Virus record (IMG/VR): IMGVR_UViG_3300026094_000048
Span: 1 to 20,699 of that record
DNA: 20,699 bases
Source of the DNA: a virus
Direction: 5' to 3' (one strand)
Of the stretch, positions 10,126 through 18,791 are shown piece by piece. The notes below the pieces were generated by a model. It did no database searches and had not been told where the DNA came from. It saw only the letters and a program-made list of their open reading frames with translations. A program made the position numbers and the translations under genes. Every line of letters begins with the position of its first letter. Within the stretch, counting starts at the first letter, position 1.

Positions 10126-13100
10126 TAGTAGCTATACCCTCCACTAGGTGGACTGCTTGGTGAACTCGGTGGTGGCGAAGTGCTCGGTGGTGGCGAAGTG
10201 CTCGGTGGCGAACTGCTTGGAGGCACTGAAATATTGGAACTAGTTGCCATGCTGCTTGGCGAACTAGTAAGCGGCGTTGAATTACTATTTTGATAATTCA
10301 TACTGGTTATGCCTATATTAGTTGATGTAGTCTGTCTTACAACAGCCCCGTCTGCTTTTAATCTAGACGCTGTCAATTCGTCTATAATATCTATATCATC
10401 CACAGTTGCTCCGCTTATAAAAATTTCGTCTGATTCAGATTTAACTTCAAAAAGAGAACCAAATACCTGATTCTCTTGAACCGGAACAATTACAAACGTT
10501 GCTAGATCAGGTGTCAGTTCGTTTATGACATAAGCAGCAAGTTCTGAAAAGTAAAAAGTATCACCAAAGTCCCAATTTTCTAGGGCAAAATAACGATTTA
10601 TTGATCTAATCACTCCAGACTTCAATTGGTTATCATTTATTACAAGATCTGGATTCTTAACAATTTTAAACCTTGCCTGAAGATCTCTGTCAGCTTTTGC
10701 GCCAAATAACACTTTGTACTTAACAGGATGATAGATAATTTCATCGCTAACTGATTTTATTTTGTTCAACTCTGTACCATAACTAACAAAGAGTGAATCA
10801 CTGCTCGGTGGTAAGGGCTCTTGTTCTATAGCATTTTGCAGATATTGTCTATATTGCGTGTCGTATCCTCTAGTCAACAGATATGTGTCAATTATATTGC
10901 TTGCGCTGGGATCTATTCGAGCATTTTGATCTGCAGTATGAAAATACTGAAATTTTAGATTATCTCTTCCTATTTTTGCTCTGTAATTGGAAGATATTGA
11001 AAATCTAGCAGTGTCTCTGTTAAGTATCTTAAACACGTCCTGCTCTCTAAAATAAAAAAGACTTTGATCTTCGAACTTGCTTGGTATAACCTCTGATTCT
11101 CTTTCAAAAATATGCACTCCTATTTCTTCAGGAGTCACATATATAAAATCATTAACTCCGTTTGTAGAAGTTCGCAGTTCGAGAAACACCAATTTGTCTA
11201 TAGGGTTTTGTTCTTCTTGCACTATTTGTTTGAAGATATCAGGATCATCTACAATACCATCATTGTCGTCATCAAAGAATGAGATTTCAATTTTCTTACT
11301 ATCCACATATCCTTGAGTGTCTCGATATTCTTCAACAATTTTCCAGTCAAATGTTCTGTTAAAAGGCAGAGTAGCATCGGGTTTTGTATTGATGCTAAGA
11401 ACTGATATTCTGTCTTTTTCGGTTTTACCTGTTTTATTATTAAAAAATTTATCAGAACTGTCATAGAAAAAACGTATTTCTTTATCACTTTCAAACACAT
11501 ATCTCAGTGCTCGATAGGTAACAGTATATCGCTCACCGTCTGTTTCAAATAAGACTAGCCAACTTGCGTCTAAATTTTGGCCTGTGGTATCGCCTGTTTT
11601 ACCAGTAGAGAAATCGCTCGACGTGTCTAGGTTATTCTGTGAAATAATTCTCCATTCGCTGTCGCTTTGAGAATATCTAAGACCAAATGTTCTAAACGAA
11701 AAAATCTGATCAATTGTCTGAGCTTCTACTTCGGTAGTAAGTGCCGTAGGCAACGCTGTTCTAATTTCGACTAGTTTTGCTCCTGTAGGAATAATATCGT
11801 TAAACACAATAGGGCCGATGCCGTTATCGGCAACTTCGGTACCGTCGTTTGAAATACTTACAACTTTGGTCCATAGATATTCCCTAGAACCAAGGTGTGA
11901 TGCGGGTCCTGCCATTAGAGTACCGTCAGGCATAAAATGAAAGCCTTCTGGAGGCTCAAATTTCAGAAGACTGTTAGGCTTAACAAATTTCATGTTAGAG
12001 CCAGTGAATGAACTGACTTTGACTGCAACACCGTTTGCGTTTTCAAATAGGCCTGTTGATTGATTTGTGTCTGCTGTAGATTGCTGCCATATACTGCCCA
12101 AATCTTCTACAAACAATTGAGGGAATTGGTCTAGATAGTAATTTTTCAGTTTGCTATCCGCTAGTATAGGCTCAACAGTGTTTACAACTTCGCCTTCAAT
12201 GTCTGTCAAGTTTTCAAATGTGAAACTGGTTTTAGGCATTATAAAATCTTTATATAATGCGCCGTCTGTTCCGAATAGATTGGTGTTAGAATATTTGCCT
12301 GTGGCATCTATTAAATCAAAATATCTTGATATTCCTGAACTTGTCCTATTAACTGATTTTACTTTTACAATCTCTTGACTAATTCCTAAAGGCGCTACTT
12401 GATAGTCTTCCCCTGTTACCATTCTATTTTGAGTGTAATAGGTAGACGGAGCGTTTGTTCTTATGCTTTCGTTTGTTTCTGATACTGTGCCATTGTCCAC
12501 TGTGTTTTTAAGGCCTAGAGTAATTGTGAGACGTTCTCTTGTGTTCCTTTTAGATACATATGGTATTGTAATAGAAACTGATCTCATAGAGTCTGGATTA
12601 ATTACTAACCTCTGGTTTACAGAAGTTCTATAATAAATCCTAAACGCGCCTTGTGGAAGATTACCAAAAGTACCATCCGCAAAAATCAAATTAATTCTGT
12701 CTTCAATTCTAGTCAGTACCGAGTAGATATTTCTTTCTCGACGTGCTAGGCTGTTGTAAATTACGTTATTGCCTTCTACAGCATCAACCTGTGTCCATAA
12801 CTGAGTTTCATTGCCGTTGCTGTCTAGTGAATATAACCAAACATCCGAATTATTGATATTTTTTGCGTCGATTGCCACGGTTTGGTTAGTGCTAGGGTTT
12901 GATACAGAAAAATTACCTACGTCAAGAGAGCCTTGTCTAAAATGACAGAAATAACCAGTGTTAGTGCTTGCTGGTCCTTGGCCATCATCTCTAAATAAGA
13001 AAGCAAGACTGTTATCAGGCAATGGAGGTTCTTCTATTATGTCTTGATCTGTAATATCCGTAGAAGTCACTTCAAATGTAACAGTTCTGCCATCTACGGT

Positions 13101-13709
13101 TTTTGTATAGGCATAAACAGGAACATCTTCTTCTGTGCCGTTTAATCTATACTGCTCTGTGGGCACACCATTAATATTTTCTTGTTTTGCTGGATTACCT
13201 ATCTTACCGTTTTCAGGAAGAGCAGCATTTAGTATTCTCTGAAATTGTTCATTCCAATTTGAATTAGCTGGGTCATTCCAATTTATGTTTTGGCCAGCTA
13301 GATTAATATTATTTGAATCTATAACAGATTCTGTTGTAGAAACCGAATCTACTTTAAGCAAACCGTTTGCTGCTTGATTTCGCTTAGGATTGTAACTTAA
13401 CAGCCTTGCAAGCCTAAGAACTGATTCTCTTCTTTCTGCTAATTCAAGATAGTTTTCTCTAGCATTAAGGTCGATCCTAAACGCTAAGTTTTGACCTAGG
13501 AATGCAATCATGTCAATCAAAGCAAGATATTCCGATGATTCGATGTAATCATTAAAATCTTCGGGGTAATTCTCACGAAGATAATTGATCATTGTTCTGC
13601 GTAGATTATCGAAATCGTATGACTGAAATTCTGCGTTTCTAAAAGATTGATAAACTCTTTTCCAGTCTTCAGATGCTAACAGTCTATTTTGTCTATCTGT
13701 AGATGACAT
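10125..13709 (-). CDS. 6: Baseplate wedge protein gp6, long form
   Basis: gp6 forms the inner ring of the baseplate that links wedges around the hub and transmits the contraction signal. The first 110 residues carry the family signature ('DWKRVYQSFRNAEF', 'YPEDFNDYIESSEY', 'DLNARENYLELAERR'). The 1194 residues are far longer than T4 gp6 (about 660 from memory), as in marine T4-like phages. Residues 813-824 form an EF-hand-type calcium loop (DDDNDGIVDDPD). The last roughly 54 residues are a Pro/Ser-rich tail with (PPPSTS) repeats. The start at 13709 has AGAGGAA at 13716-13722 and a late-promoter-like motif just upstream. The stop TAA shares a base with the next start. It lies 53 bases downstream of gp25, the usual neighbour. 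The identity is strong; the roles of the tail and loop are unknown. Confidence 0.92.
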   Translation of the reverse strand: MSSTDRQNRLLASEDWKRVYQSFRNAEFQSYDFDNLRRTMINYLRENYPEDFNDYIESSEYLALIDMIAFLGQNLAFRIDLNARENYLELAERRESVLRLARLLSYNPKRNQAANGLLKVDSVSTTESVIDSNNINLAGQNINWNDPANSNWNEQFQRILNAALPENGKIGNPAKQENINGVPTEQYRLNGTEEDVPVYAYTKTVDGRTVTFEVTSTDITDQDIIEEPPLPDNSLAFLFRDDGQGPASTNTGYFCHFRQGSLDVGNFSVSNPSTNQTVAIDAKNINNSDVWLYSLDSNGNETQLWTQVDAVEGNNVIYNSLARRERNIYSVLTRIEDRINLIFADGTFGNLPQGAFRIYYRTSVNQRLVINPDSMRSVSITIPYVSKRNTRERLTITLGLKNTVDNGTVSETNESIRTNAPSTYYTQNRMVTGEDYQVAPLGISQEIVKVKSVNRTSSGISRYFDLIDATGKYSNTNLFGTDGALYKDFIMPKTSFTFENLTDIEGEVVNTVEPILADSKLKNYYLDQFPQLFVEDLGSIWQQSTADTNQSTGLFENANGVAVKVSSFTGSNMKFVKPNSLLKFEPPEGFHFMPDGTLMAGPASHLGSREYLWTKVVSISNDGTEVADNGIGPIVFNDIIPTGAKLVEIRTALPTALTTEVEAQTIDQIFSFRTFGLRYSQSDSEWRIISQNNLDTSSDFSTGKTGDTTGQNLDASWLVLFETDGERYTVTYRALRYVFESDKEIRFFYDSSDKFFNNKTGKTEKDRISVLSINTKPDATLPFNRTFDWKIVEEYRDTQGYVDSKKIEISFFDDDNDGIVDDPDIFKQIVQEEQNPIDKLVFLELRTSTNGVNDFIYVTPEEIGVHIFERESEVIPSKFEDQSLFYFREQDVFKILNRDTARFSISSNYRAKIGRDNLKFQYFHTADQNARIDPSASNIIDTYLLTRGYDTQYRQYLQNAIEQEPLPPSSDSLFVSYGTELNKIKSVSDEIIYHPVKYKVLFGAKADRDLQARFKIVKNPDLVINDNQLKSGVIRSINRYFALENWDFGDTFYFSELAAYVINELTPDLATFVIVPVQENQVFGSLFEVKSESDEIFISGATVDDIDIIDELTASRLKADGAVVRQTTSTNIGITSMNYQNSNSTPLTSSPSSMATSSNISVPPSSSPPSTSPPPSTSPPPSSPSSPPSGGYSY
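10137..10142 (-). promoter_or_regulatory. Ribosome binding site of the giant structural gene
   Basis: The minus strand reads GGAGGG, 11 bases upstream of the ATG at 10125 and inside the last codons of gp6. The strong site together with the TAATG overlap supports this start and suggests both independent initiation and coupling to gp6 translation. Confidence 0.6.
10165..10212. repeat. 18-bp tandem repeat encoding Pro/Ser-rich tail of gp6
   Basis: The unit ctcggtggtggcgaagtg occurs exactly twice (10165-10182, 10183-10200), followed by a partial third copy with a 3-base deletion (10201-10212). The repeat stays in frame and encodes a Pro-Pro-Pro-Ser-Thr-Ser type hexapeptide on the minus strand. 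Looser copies flank it on both sides. It looks like a slippage-prone, length-variable linker. Confidence 0.85.
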
Positions 13710-13728
13710 TCTCTATTCCTCTATGTAG

Positions 13729-13738
13729 AGTATTTATT
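13729..13738 (-). promoter_or_regulatory. Candidate phage late promoter before gp6
   Basis: The minus strand reads AATAAATACT, matching 9 of 10 bases of the T4 late consensus TATAAATACT, which is read by the gp55 sigma factor without a -35 element. It lies in the widest gap (53 bases) of the baseplate block, about 20 bases upstream of the gp6 ATG. The predicted start near 13725 would leave the AGAGGAA ribosome site in the leader. Because AT-rich DNA gives chance matches, confidence is moderate. Confidence 0.5.
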
Positions 13739-13762
13739 TTATAAAAAAAACTGCGTAGTTAA

Positions 13763-14206
13763 TTACACAAGTCCGGCATCTTGGTCGAATTTTAGACGAA
13801 GCGACTCCGAGATGCTATAAGGCAGATAAGTGAGCACGCATTCTATCTGTATGCCTTTGTCGAATCGATCAACAGTTATTTCTTCTACATTTACTCGAGG
13901 ATCGTAGTTGATTATTGTGGATACATTTTTTATAATCAAATCTCGCAACTGGTCTGTAAGTTGTTCGTACAACAAATCCCAAATAATAGTGCCAAAAGTA
14001 GGATCATTGAGTTTTTCACCCTGTCTAATATGAAAATGGTTTATAATATCTTGCTTGATAAGCGCAATGTCATACAAAACAAAACTTGGATTATCAGGAT
14101 TTACTGTTGAAATTCCTCTATAAGCGCGACTTTCAGGAACTGCCTGAGCTTTTTTGTTGGAAGGTACTGTGATCTGTTTATAGATATTTTTTTCTAGCGT
14201 GCTCAT
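13763..14206 (-). CDS. 25: Baseplate wedge protein gp25
   Basis: gp25 is a small conserved wedge subunit of contractile tails (lysozyme-like GPW/gp25 fold, not enzymatic) that nucleates sheath assembly and binds gp6. The 147 residues fit the family. The middle carries the expected run: 'IINHFHIRQGEKLNDPTFGT' (about residues 53-72), then a helix 'IIWDLLYEQLTDQLRDLI', then 'YDPRVNVEEITVD', the usual strand pattern before the C-terminal sheet. The ATG at 14206 is 18 bases after the gp5 stop. Its leader has only a weak ribosome site (AAGG) and the sequence GGTAAATACC, a poor match to the late-promoter motif. The order gp5, gp25, gp6 is the standard one. The identity is strong. Confidence 0.93.
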   Translation of the reverse strand: MSTLEKNIYKQITVPSNKKAQAVPESRAYRGISTVNPDNPSFVLYDIALIKQDIINHFHIRQGEKLNDPTFGTIIWDLLYEQLTDQLRDLIIKNVSTIINYDPRVNVEEITVDRFDKGIQIECVLTYLPYSISESLRLKFDQDAGLV

Positions 14207-14224
14207 ATTGGTATTTACCTTGGT

Positions 14225-15823
14225 TTATAAGCCTCTTCTAAAAGTATCAGCAGTAGGAATATACTCACCAGATTCAGGAGGCTCTTGAGTTATACCCGAA
14301 CCAGATGTTGCTGGTTTTTTAACATCAGTTTCTTCTGGGGTAAAATTTAAAGGTGCAAGATTTTCATGCTGGAACCAAGGTTCGGTTTGAGGCACTCTGC
14401 GCATAATTGTTTCAACTGTGCTGTCTCCTGCCGGCAACTGCCATGTAGTCAATGGCTCAGCAGCTTCTGCTTCTTCTGCTGTTTTTGCAGTAGGCCCGTT
14501 CATTCTTAATTTTGAGCCAGTTGTTATAGTTTGATTTCCGCCGCTGTTAATATCTGTATCAGTTTCTGCTGTAAACAGATTATTCTTGCTGGATACCTGT
14601 GTGTCTTTTGGAGTTGTAATTTTTATTCCCTGTTCTACAGAAAGATCAAATTTTCCAGTTGTGGTAATTTTGTTGTCTTTGCCTACAATCAACTGGAAAT
14701 TTTCCACGCTTTCTGCTGCAATATTTTTATTTGCTTTTAGGTTTATGTCTCTGCCTGCTTCAATATTAATATCTCTGTCTGCTTGAAAATTTAGATCATT
14801 TTCCGTATGTACACTTACAGAGTCTTGTGCATAGATATCTATCTTGCCGTTTGCTGTGAGCTCTATCCAAGTAGTGCCCTTGGAGTTTCCGATATAGATT
14901 AGATCCTCTGAATTGTGCATCAAAATCTGATGACCTGTGCGAGTTTTTAGACGCAGCATTTCGTTGTGTGGTATTGTTACATCACCGTCAGTTTCTTCTT
15001 TTTTCCTGTCTGCGTATTCTGACGGACCTTCTGCTGCTGAAGTTTTTCTAAGCAGTGTAGCATCCCCGTCGTCCATTACTAGCGAACTTCCTCCTAGTCT
15101 GTTATGGTATATCTGTGTAGAGCCATATTGTACCTTTGGAGCATCCTGTCTTCTATCATATGGTCCGGGAGTTGAAATTCCAAACACAGTAGAAGGTGTT
15201 TCTCGCCTTGCACTGGAAGTAGTAAGTCCTCTAGTTTCGTCTTCGGTTAATCCGCGTTGGTTTAAGGAATCTAAGTAGTCTGTGTTCACAGGTTTGAAAA
15301 ATTGCGTGGCATTTTTGTTGCCTGTGTTTTGTTCAGCAACAGACGTCTTATTGTATTCACCTACTGGCAGTTTCTGATCCTGCTGTTCACTGGTATATGT
15401 TGTGACTGCATCTCCTGCGGGCGTCATAAAGTTAGTGCCCTTCTGAGGCACACAACCAATCCAAAAGCCTTCGCCTCCTTCTGCAAAAATTACAAGAACA
15501 AGGCTTCCTACATCGGGAGGAACAAACCACATACCATATGATTTTTGACTAAATTGATGACCAGCGTTTTGTTGTATGCCATCCAAGGGTGTAAGTCCGT
15601 AAAAAGGAGACAGATATCTCACTTTGTAAAATGTACCTTCTTCGTTTGGCTTGTTACCTGAACTAGATCTGTCCAACAATTGTACTTCCAGCCCGCCAAG
15701 GTAATCTGCATCCAGATGATTTCTAACAATCGCAATACAAGGATTTTGTGGAGGCGTCCTGTTTACAAGTTTAGCTGAACTTCTTTTTGATTCGCCGGTA
15801 TATCTATTGATATGATCTTTCAT
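14225..15823 (-). CDS. 5: Baseplate hub/central spike protein gp5, lysozyme-less
   Basis: This is the central spike at the tail tip that punctures the outer membrane. Residues 28-135 form the gp5/VgrG OB-fold ('PCIAIVRNHLDADYLGGLEV', 'GMWFVPPDVGSLVLVIFAEG', 'GFWIGCVP'). Residues 136-285 are low-complexity linker. Residues 290-440 are a beta-helix of short D/N repeats ('DRDINIEAGRDINLKANKNI'). Residues 475-487 carry the conserved 'RVPQTEPWFQHE' tail motif, followed by a Pro/Glu/Ser-rich end. T4 gp5 has a lysozyme domain between OB-fold and helix; none is visible here. The ATG at 15823 follows the upstream stop by 3 bases and has no Shine-Dalgarno sequence, so translation is probably coupled to the upstream gene. 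The identity is strong. Confidence 0.93.
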   Translation of the reverse strand: MKDHINRYTGESKRSSAKLVNRTPPQNPCIAIVRNHLDADYLGGLEVQLLDRSSSGNKPNEEGTFYKVRYLSPFYGLTPLDGIQQNAGHQFSQKSYGMWFVPPDVGSLVLVIFAEGGEGFWIGCVPQKGTNFMTPAGDAVTTYTSEQQDQKLPVGEYNKTSVAEQNTGNKNATQFFKPVNTDYLDSLNQRGLTEDETRGLTTSSARRETPSTVFGISTPGPYDRRQDAPKVQYGSTQIYHNRLGGSSLVMDDGDATLLRKTSAAEGPSEYADRKKEETDGDVTIPHNEMLRLKTRTGHQILMHNSEDLIYIGNSKGTTWIELTANGKIDIYAQDSVSVHTENDLNFQADRDINIEAGRDINLKANKNIAAESVENFQLIVGKDNKITTTGKFDLSVEQGIKITTPKDTQVSSKNNLFTAETDTDINSGGNQTITTGSKLRMNGPTAKTAEEAEAAEPLTTWQLPAGDSTVETIMRRVPQTEPWFQHENLAPLNFTPEETDVKKPATSGSGITQEPPESGEYIPTADTFRRGL

Positions 15824-15826
15824 AAT

Positions 15827-18487
15827 TTAGTTGTTATCGTTGTTGTTGAAAGTAAAAGCGTCGCCTATGCTGTCTGTGGCGTCGGTAACTGCATCTCCTA
15901 TAGAATCAGTTACATTTGACACTGTGTTACCTACTTCTGATATTGTATCACCGACCTGTGATATTGTGTCGCCGACGCTGTCAAACACAGACAAACCTCC
16001 TCCGCCTGTTTCGGTATTGAATATGTCATCTACTCCTCCTAGACCTCCTGATAAAGGACTATCAAACAAGAATTCAAAAATTGGTTTGCCATCTTCTTTC
16101 ACAAGACTGTTTTCTTCTGTGTCTTCGCCTTGCTGGTTGCGGATTCTGATAAGACTGAGCGTCTGTGTAAACATATTAGAACTTATATTATTTGTTAGTG
16201 TAAGAATTTTATAGATGCCTGAAAATTTCTTGACCGGCTCGCCGTCTATGGCAGGGAAATCCATTCTTCCTGAGTCTTTGTTTATATCTACAGGCGTTTT
16301 TAGATTTAAAATACAAAACGGTTCGCCATATTGATAATCGATTGATTTATCGCTTGTAGTTTGATTTCCTTCGCGTTCTGCTCTGTAATTGCCAATACCA
16401 CTATCGCTTAGGTAGTACGGGTCTCCCCAGATTTCAATTTCTGTGCTTATCAAATCGACACCGTTGACTATTGCATCATTAAAAGATCTTGCAATAGAAA
16501 TTTCGGGTGTTTCTTTGACACTGCCGCTTGAAATAGCAGAACTAGTATTAGCCCCTCCTGTTTGCTGTATTCTAGCACGAGCCTCGTTAGAAGTGTCTCC
16601 TCTCTCTGAAGCTTGTGGTGCACCTGGAGTTAATGAATCTTCAGGATATAGAGATAGTGCGCCGTTGGTTTGTTTTTCCTGCGAGAATTGTGCCAAATCT
16701 AGTTGGAGAGCCTGAAAGAACGCACTGTTAAAATTAATTTCAAAATTTATTATATCATCATTTTCGCCACTGTAGATGTAGTTGTATTCTTTAGGCACAT
16801 CTTCTTTAAGGATTTCTACACCTTCGCTTTTCTTGGAAGGCGGTGTGAAAGCGGATGAATGAACAAGGTAGGGCACAACTCTATAAACATATATTTTTGC
16901 ACTAGATCCTGTCTGCTGTTCGTTTTCTTCTCCGGAAATATCATATACTTCAGTTTCAATTCTGAACCATTTTTTCATTCCTTTGTCATCTGGAGTTGCA
17001 GTAACCAGCTGTTTTCCGTATTCAGACAGTATGATTATTTCTTCTATTATTTCTTGAATTCGATTGCCTTTTCTAATTGTAATAAACCTATCATTTGTAT
17101 CGTATTTGAAGTTTCCCCTGTCTACTATGCCATCTTCATTTATTTCTTCTTCAGGTCTGCCAAAGGCACTGTTGCCTGAACTGAATTCAGATGCATCTAC
17201 TCTGGCTTTTCCGATTTCATTTATGTTGTTTGTGTCTTCTGCTCGCGACTTGATATCATCAAGATTTACACCGCCTTCGGACACAGCTCTAATAGTATCA
17301 GTTTGATTAGACTGATCAGTTGCACCATTAGTGTCTTCGCCCGATCCTCTAAATGACTCGCTGTTTGACGGTCTTTGATCTGGAAACATAATTACATATG
17401 AATCTCCGGTTGCCTTGTTGTCTGCTTCTTCTTGGTCCTCTTGTGTGTTGTTTAGAATATACGTAAGGCTTTCACTGCCTTCTTCGCCTATCTGCAGCAT
17501 TTCAGCAACAGTTGATCCTTTGAGATCAACGTCTTGATTTACCACTTGAACTTCGTCGGCAAGTGCCTGTTCGTTCCAAGCAATTGCTTCGATATCATAT
17601 ACACTGCCACCGGCTGTAACATTGAAAGAAAGATTGGTAATTTTAATCGGAAAAAATCTCTTAGTATAAGGCACTGTAATAACCTGCCCAGCGTCGTTGT
17701 ATCCCTTAAATTCTAGTATTAATACATAGGGAGCGTCTAGGTAATTCGAACGACCGTCTTCGGTAGCAAGTGCAGATACTGCAAGTGTTTCAAGCAACAT
17801 TCCCATTGAGTAAGGTTCATGAATTTGAAATCGCATAGTAGTTGCGTTTGTTTGCTTAGTATCTTGATTAGACGACATTATTGCTTCAATTTCCACATCC
17901 TCAATAAAATATTCAGTTGTAATGCCTAATTCTTGTTCATAAGCAGTGCTTACCTGTTTGTCGCCGCTTCCGCCAGACCGTAATATTACAATATCAGGCC
18001 CATTAATTCTGTAAGTGTTATCAGGATCTGCTAGTTCGCTTTTTTTCAAAACTCCTAGTGTAAACACACAACTATAGCTTGCAAACTTTGATAATGGATT
18101 AGGAAATACCTGAGCACTTGGGTTACCGCCGGCTGCACCGCTGCTATTTTGATTGTCTGAAGAATTAAATGAAAACTGTTGCGACGACTGAGATATAGGA
18201 GAATTGGGTGTATCTGTAGCTGCAGTTGCTCTGTTAGGTGTTCTACTGTCTGGCCTTGATTCTACAGCCGCTCTATTCCTTGCATTTTCTTCCGCGCCGG
18301 AAGAAACTCGAATATTTTCACTCTGTTCAGGAATATTTGAAGTTTCCTGCTCCTGTTGTTCTTGTTGTTCTTGTTCACGTAATTGCTCACGCCTTCTCTC
18401 GGCTCTTGCTCTCATTCGCGCAACTTTTTGATCTGTGTTTGATTCTCCGGTTCTGCCTCCGGTTTCTAGCGCTCTACCTACTGGCAT
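15827..18487 (-). CDS. Probable baseplate hub protein (gp27 position), 886 residues
   Basis: I do not recognise this family with certainty. It sits between the LysM-type gp53 and the spike gp5, where the hub protein (gp27, or gpD in P2) lies in contractile tails. Residues 21-48 are a charged Arg/Glu/Gln coiled-coil candidate, and 50-125 look disordered. Residues 130-330 look like a folded beta-rich domain ('KFASYSCVFTLGVL', 'MRFQIHEPYSMGMLLETL', 'YVLILEFKGY', 'FFPIKITNLSFNVTAGGS') typical of hub/tube folds. Residues 340-470 are acidic and low-complexity, and a second structured part runs to about 800. Residues 836-877 form heptad-like repeats (xxVGDTI). The ATG at 18487 has AGGAG 6 bases upstream and starts 1 base after the gp53 stop. 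At 886 residues it is more than twice T4 gp27. It is surely structural; the hub assignment is by context. Confidence 0.7.
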   Translation of the reverse strand: MPVGRALETGGRTGESNTDQKVARMRARAERRREQLREQEQQEQQEQETSNIPEQSENIRVSSGAEENARNRAAVESRPDSRTPNRATAATDTPNSPISQSSQQFSFNSSDNQNSSGAAGGNPSAQVFPNPLSKFASYSCVFTLGVLKKSELADPDNTYRINGPDIVILRSGGSGDKQVSTAYEQELGITTEYFIEDVEIEAIMSSNQDTKQTNATTMRFQIHEPYSMGMLLETLAVSALATEDGRSNYLDAPYVLILEFKGYNDAGQVITVPYTKRFFPIKITNLSFNVTAGGSVYDIEAIAWNEQALADEVQVVNQDVDLKGSTVAEMLQIGEEGSESLTYILNNTQEDQEEADNKATGDSYVIMFPDQRPSNSESFRGSGEDTNGATDQSNQTDTIRAVSEGGVNLDDIKSRAEDTNNINEIGKARVDASEFSSGNSAFGRPEEEINEDGIVDRGNFKYDTNDRFITIRKGNRIQEIIEEIIILSEYGKQLVTATPDDKGMKKWFRIETEVYDISGEENEQQTGSSAKIYVYRVVPYLVHSSAFTPPSKKSEGVEILKEDVPKEYNYIYSGENDDIINFEINFNSAFFQALQLDLAQFSQEKQTNGALSLYPEDSLTPGAPQASERGDTSNEARARIQQTGGANTSSAISSGSVKETPEISIARSFNDAIVNGVDLISTEIEIWGDPYYLSDSGIGNYRAEREGNQTTSDKSIDYQYGEPFCILNLKTPVDINKDSGRMDFPAIDGEPVKKFSGIYKILTLTNNISSNMFTQTLSLIRIRNQQGEDTEENSLVKEDGKPIFEFLFDSPLSGGLGGVDDIFNTETGGGGLSVFDSVGDTISQVGDTISEVGNTVSNVTDSIGDAVTDATDSIGDAFTFNNNDNN
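15857..15982 (-). repeat. Heptad-like repeats at the C-terminus of the hub protein
   Basis: Six consecutive seven-residue units (residues 836-877) read DSVGDTI, SQVGDTI, SEVGNTV, SNVTDSI, GDAVTDA and TDSIGDA, with hydrophobic residues at regular spacing. At DNA level the units are related but diverged. They could make an amphipathic helix or a trimeric coiled coil, ending in an Asn-rich tip. Confidence 0.8.
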
Positions 18488-18488
18488 A

Positions 18489-18791
18489 TCAAACTCCTAG
18501 CAACTCTTGTAATTTTGACCCTTTCGGCAAGAATATAGTTACTCCAGCTTCAAAATCATACACAGGATCTTTGAGAACATTCATATTTCTTTGCGCAAAT
18601 ACCCACCATAATTTATGATTACCATACAGATCAAAAGCTAACAGGTCTGGTCTGTAAGTATACTGTGGCTCTATTTCATATGGAATATCATCTGACTCTG
18701 CGGGCACCGGTCTGATTCTCAATATGTCAAGATATTCGTTTCCTTGTATTTTGGTATTTTTCCAAGGACTTCCGGAATTATATTTTGCCAT
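18489..18791 (-). CDS. 53: Baseplate wedge protein gp53 (LysM-like)
   Basis: gp53 is a small wedge component that helps join wedges around the hub; in other contractile systems the matching protein is a LysM-domain subunit. The 100 residues contain the typical wording: 'NEYLDILRIRPVPAES' (about residues 18-33), 'YTYRPDLLAFDLYGNHKLWW' (45-64), and a short C-terminal LysM-like end 'YDFEAGVTIFLPKGSKLQEL'. T4 gp53 is about twice as long, but the short form is usual in marine T4-like phages. Its ATG shares a base with the gp48 stop (TAATG) and no ribosome site is evident, so translation is probably coupled to gp48. The identity is fairly strong by wording and position. Confidence 0.85.
   Translation of the reverse strand: MAKYNSGSPWKNTKIQGNEYLDILRIRPVPAESDDIPYEIEPQYTYRPDLLAFDLYGNHKLWWVFAQRNMNVLKDPVYDFEAGVTIFLPKGSKLQELLGV

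Noticed and set aside
10140-10230. Regular short repeats that might suggest a CRISPR or origin iterons
   Set aside because: The repeats are direct, have no spacers, stay in frame and encode a Pro/Ser tail, so they are a coding microsatellite.
11249-11500. Minus-strand open frame of 83 codons inside gp6
   Set aside because: It is a shifted frame inside gp6, whose own frame is continuous and conserved across this stretch; no sign of a frameshift.
15831-16214. Plus-strand open frame of 127 codons opposite the hub gene
   Set aside because: It lies antisense to the repeat-rich end of a clear structural gene, has no ribosome site, and its composition mirrors the opposite strand. The same applies to the other plus-strand frames between 137 and 18618.
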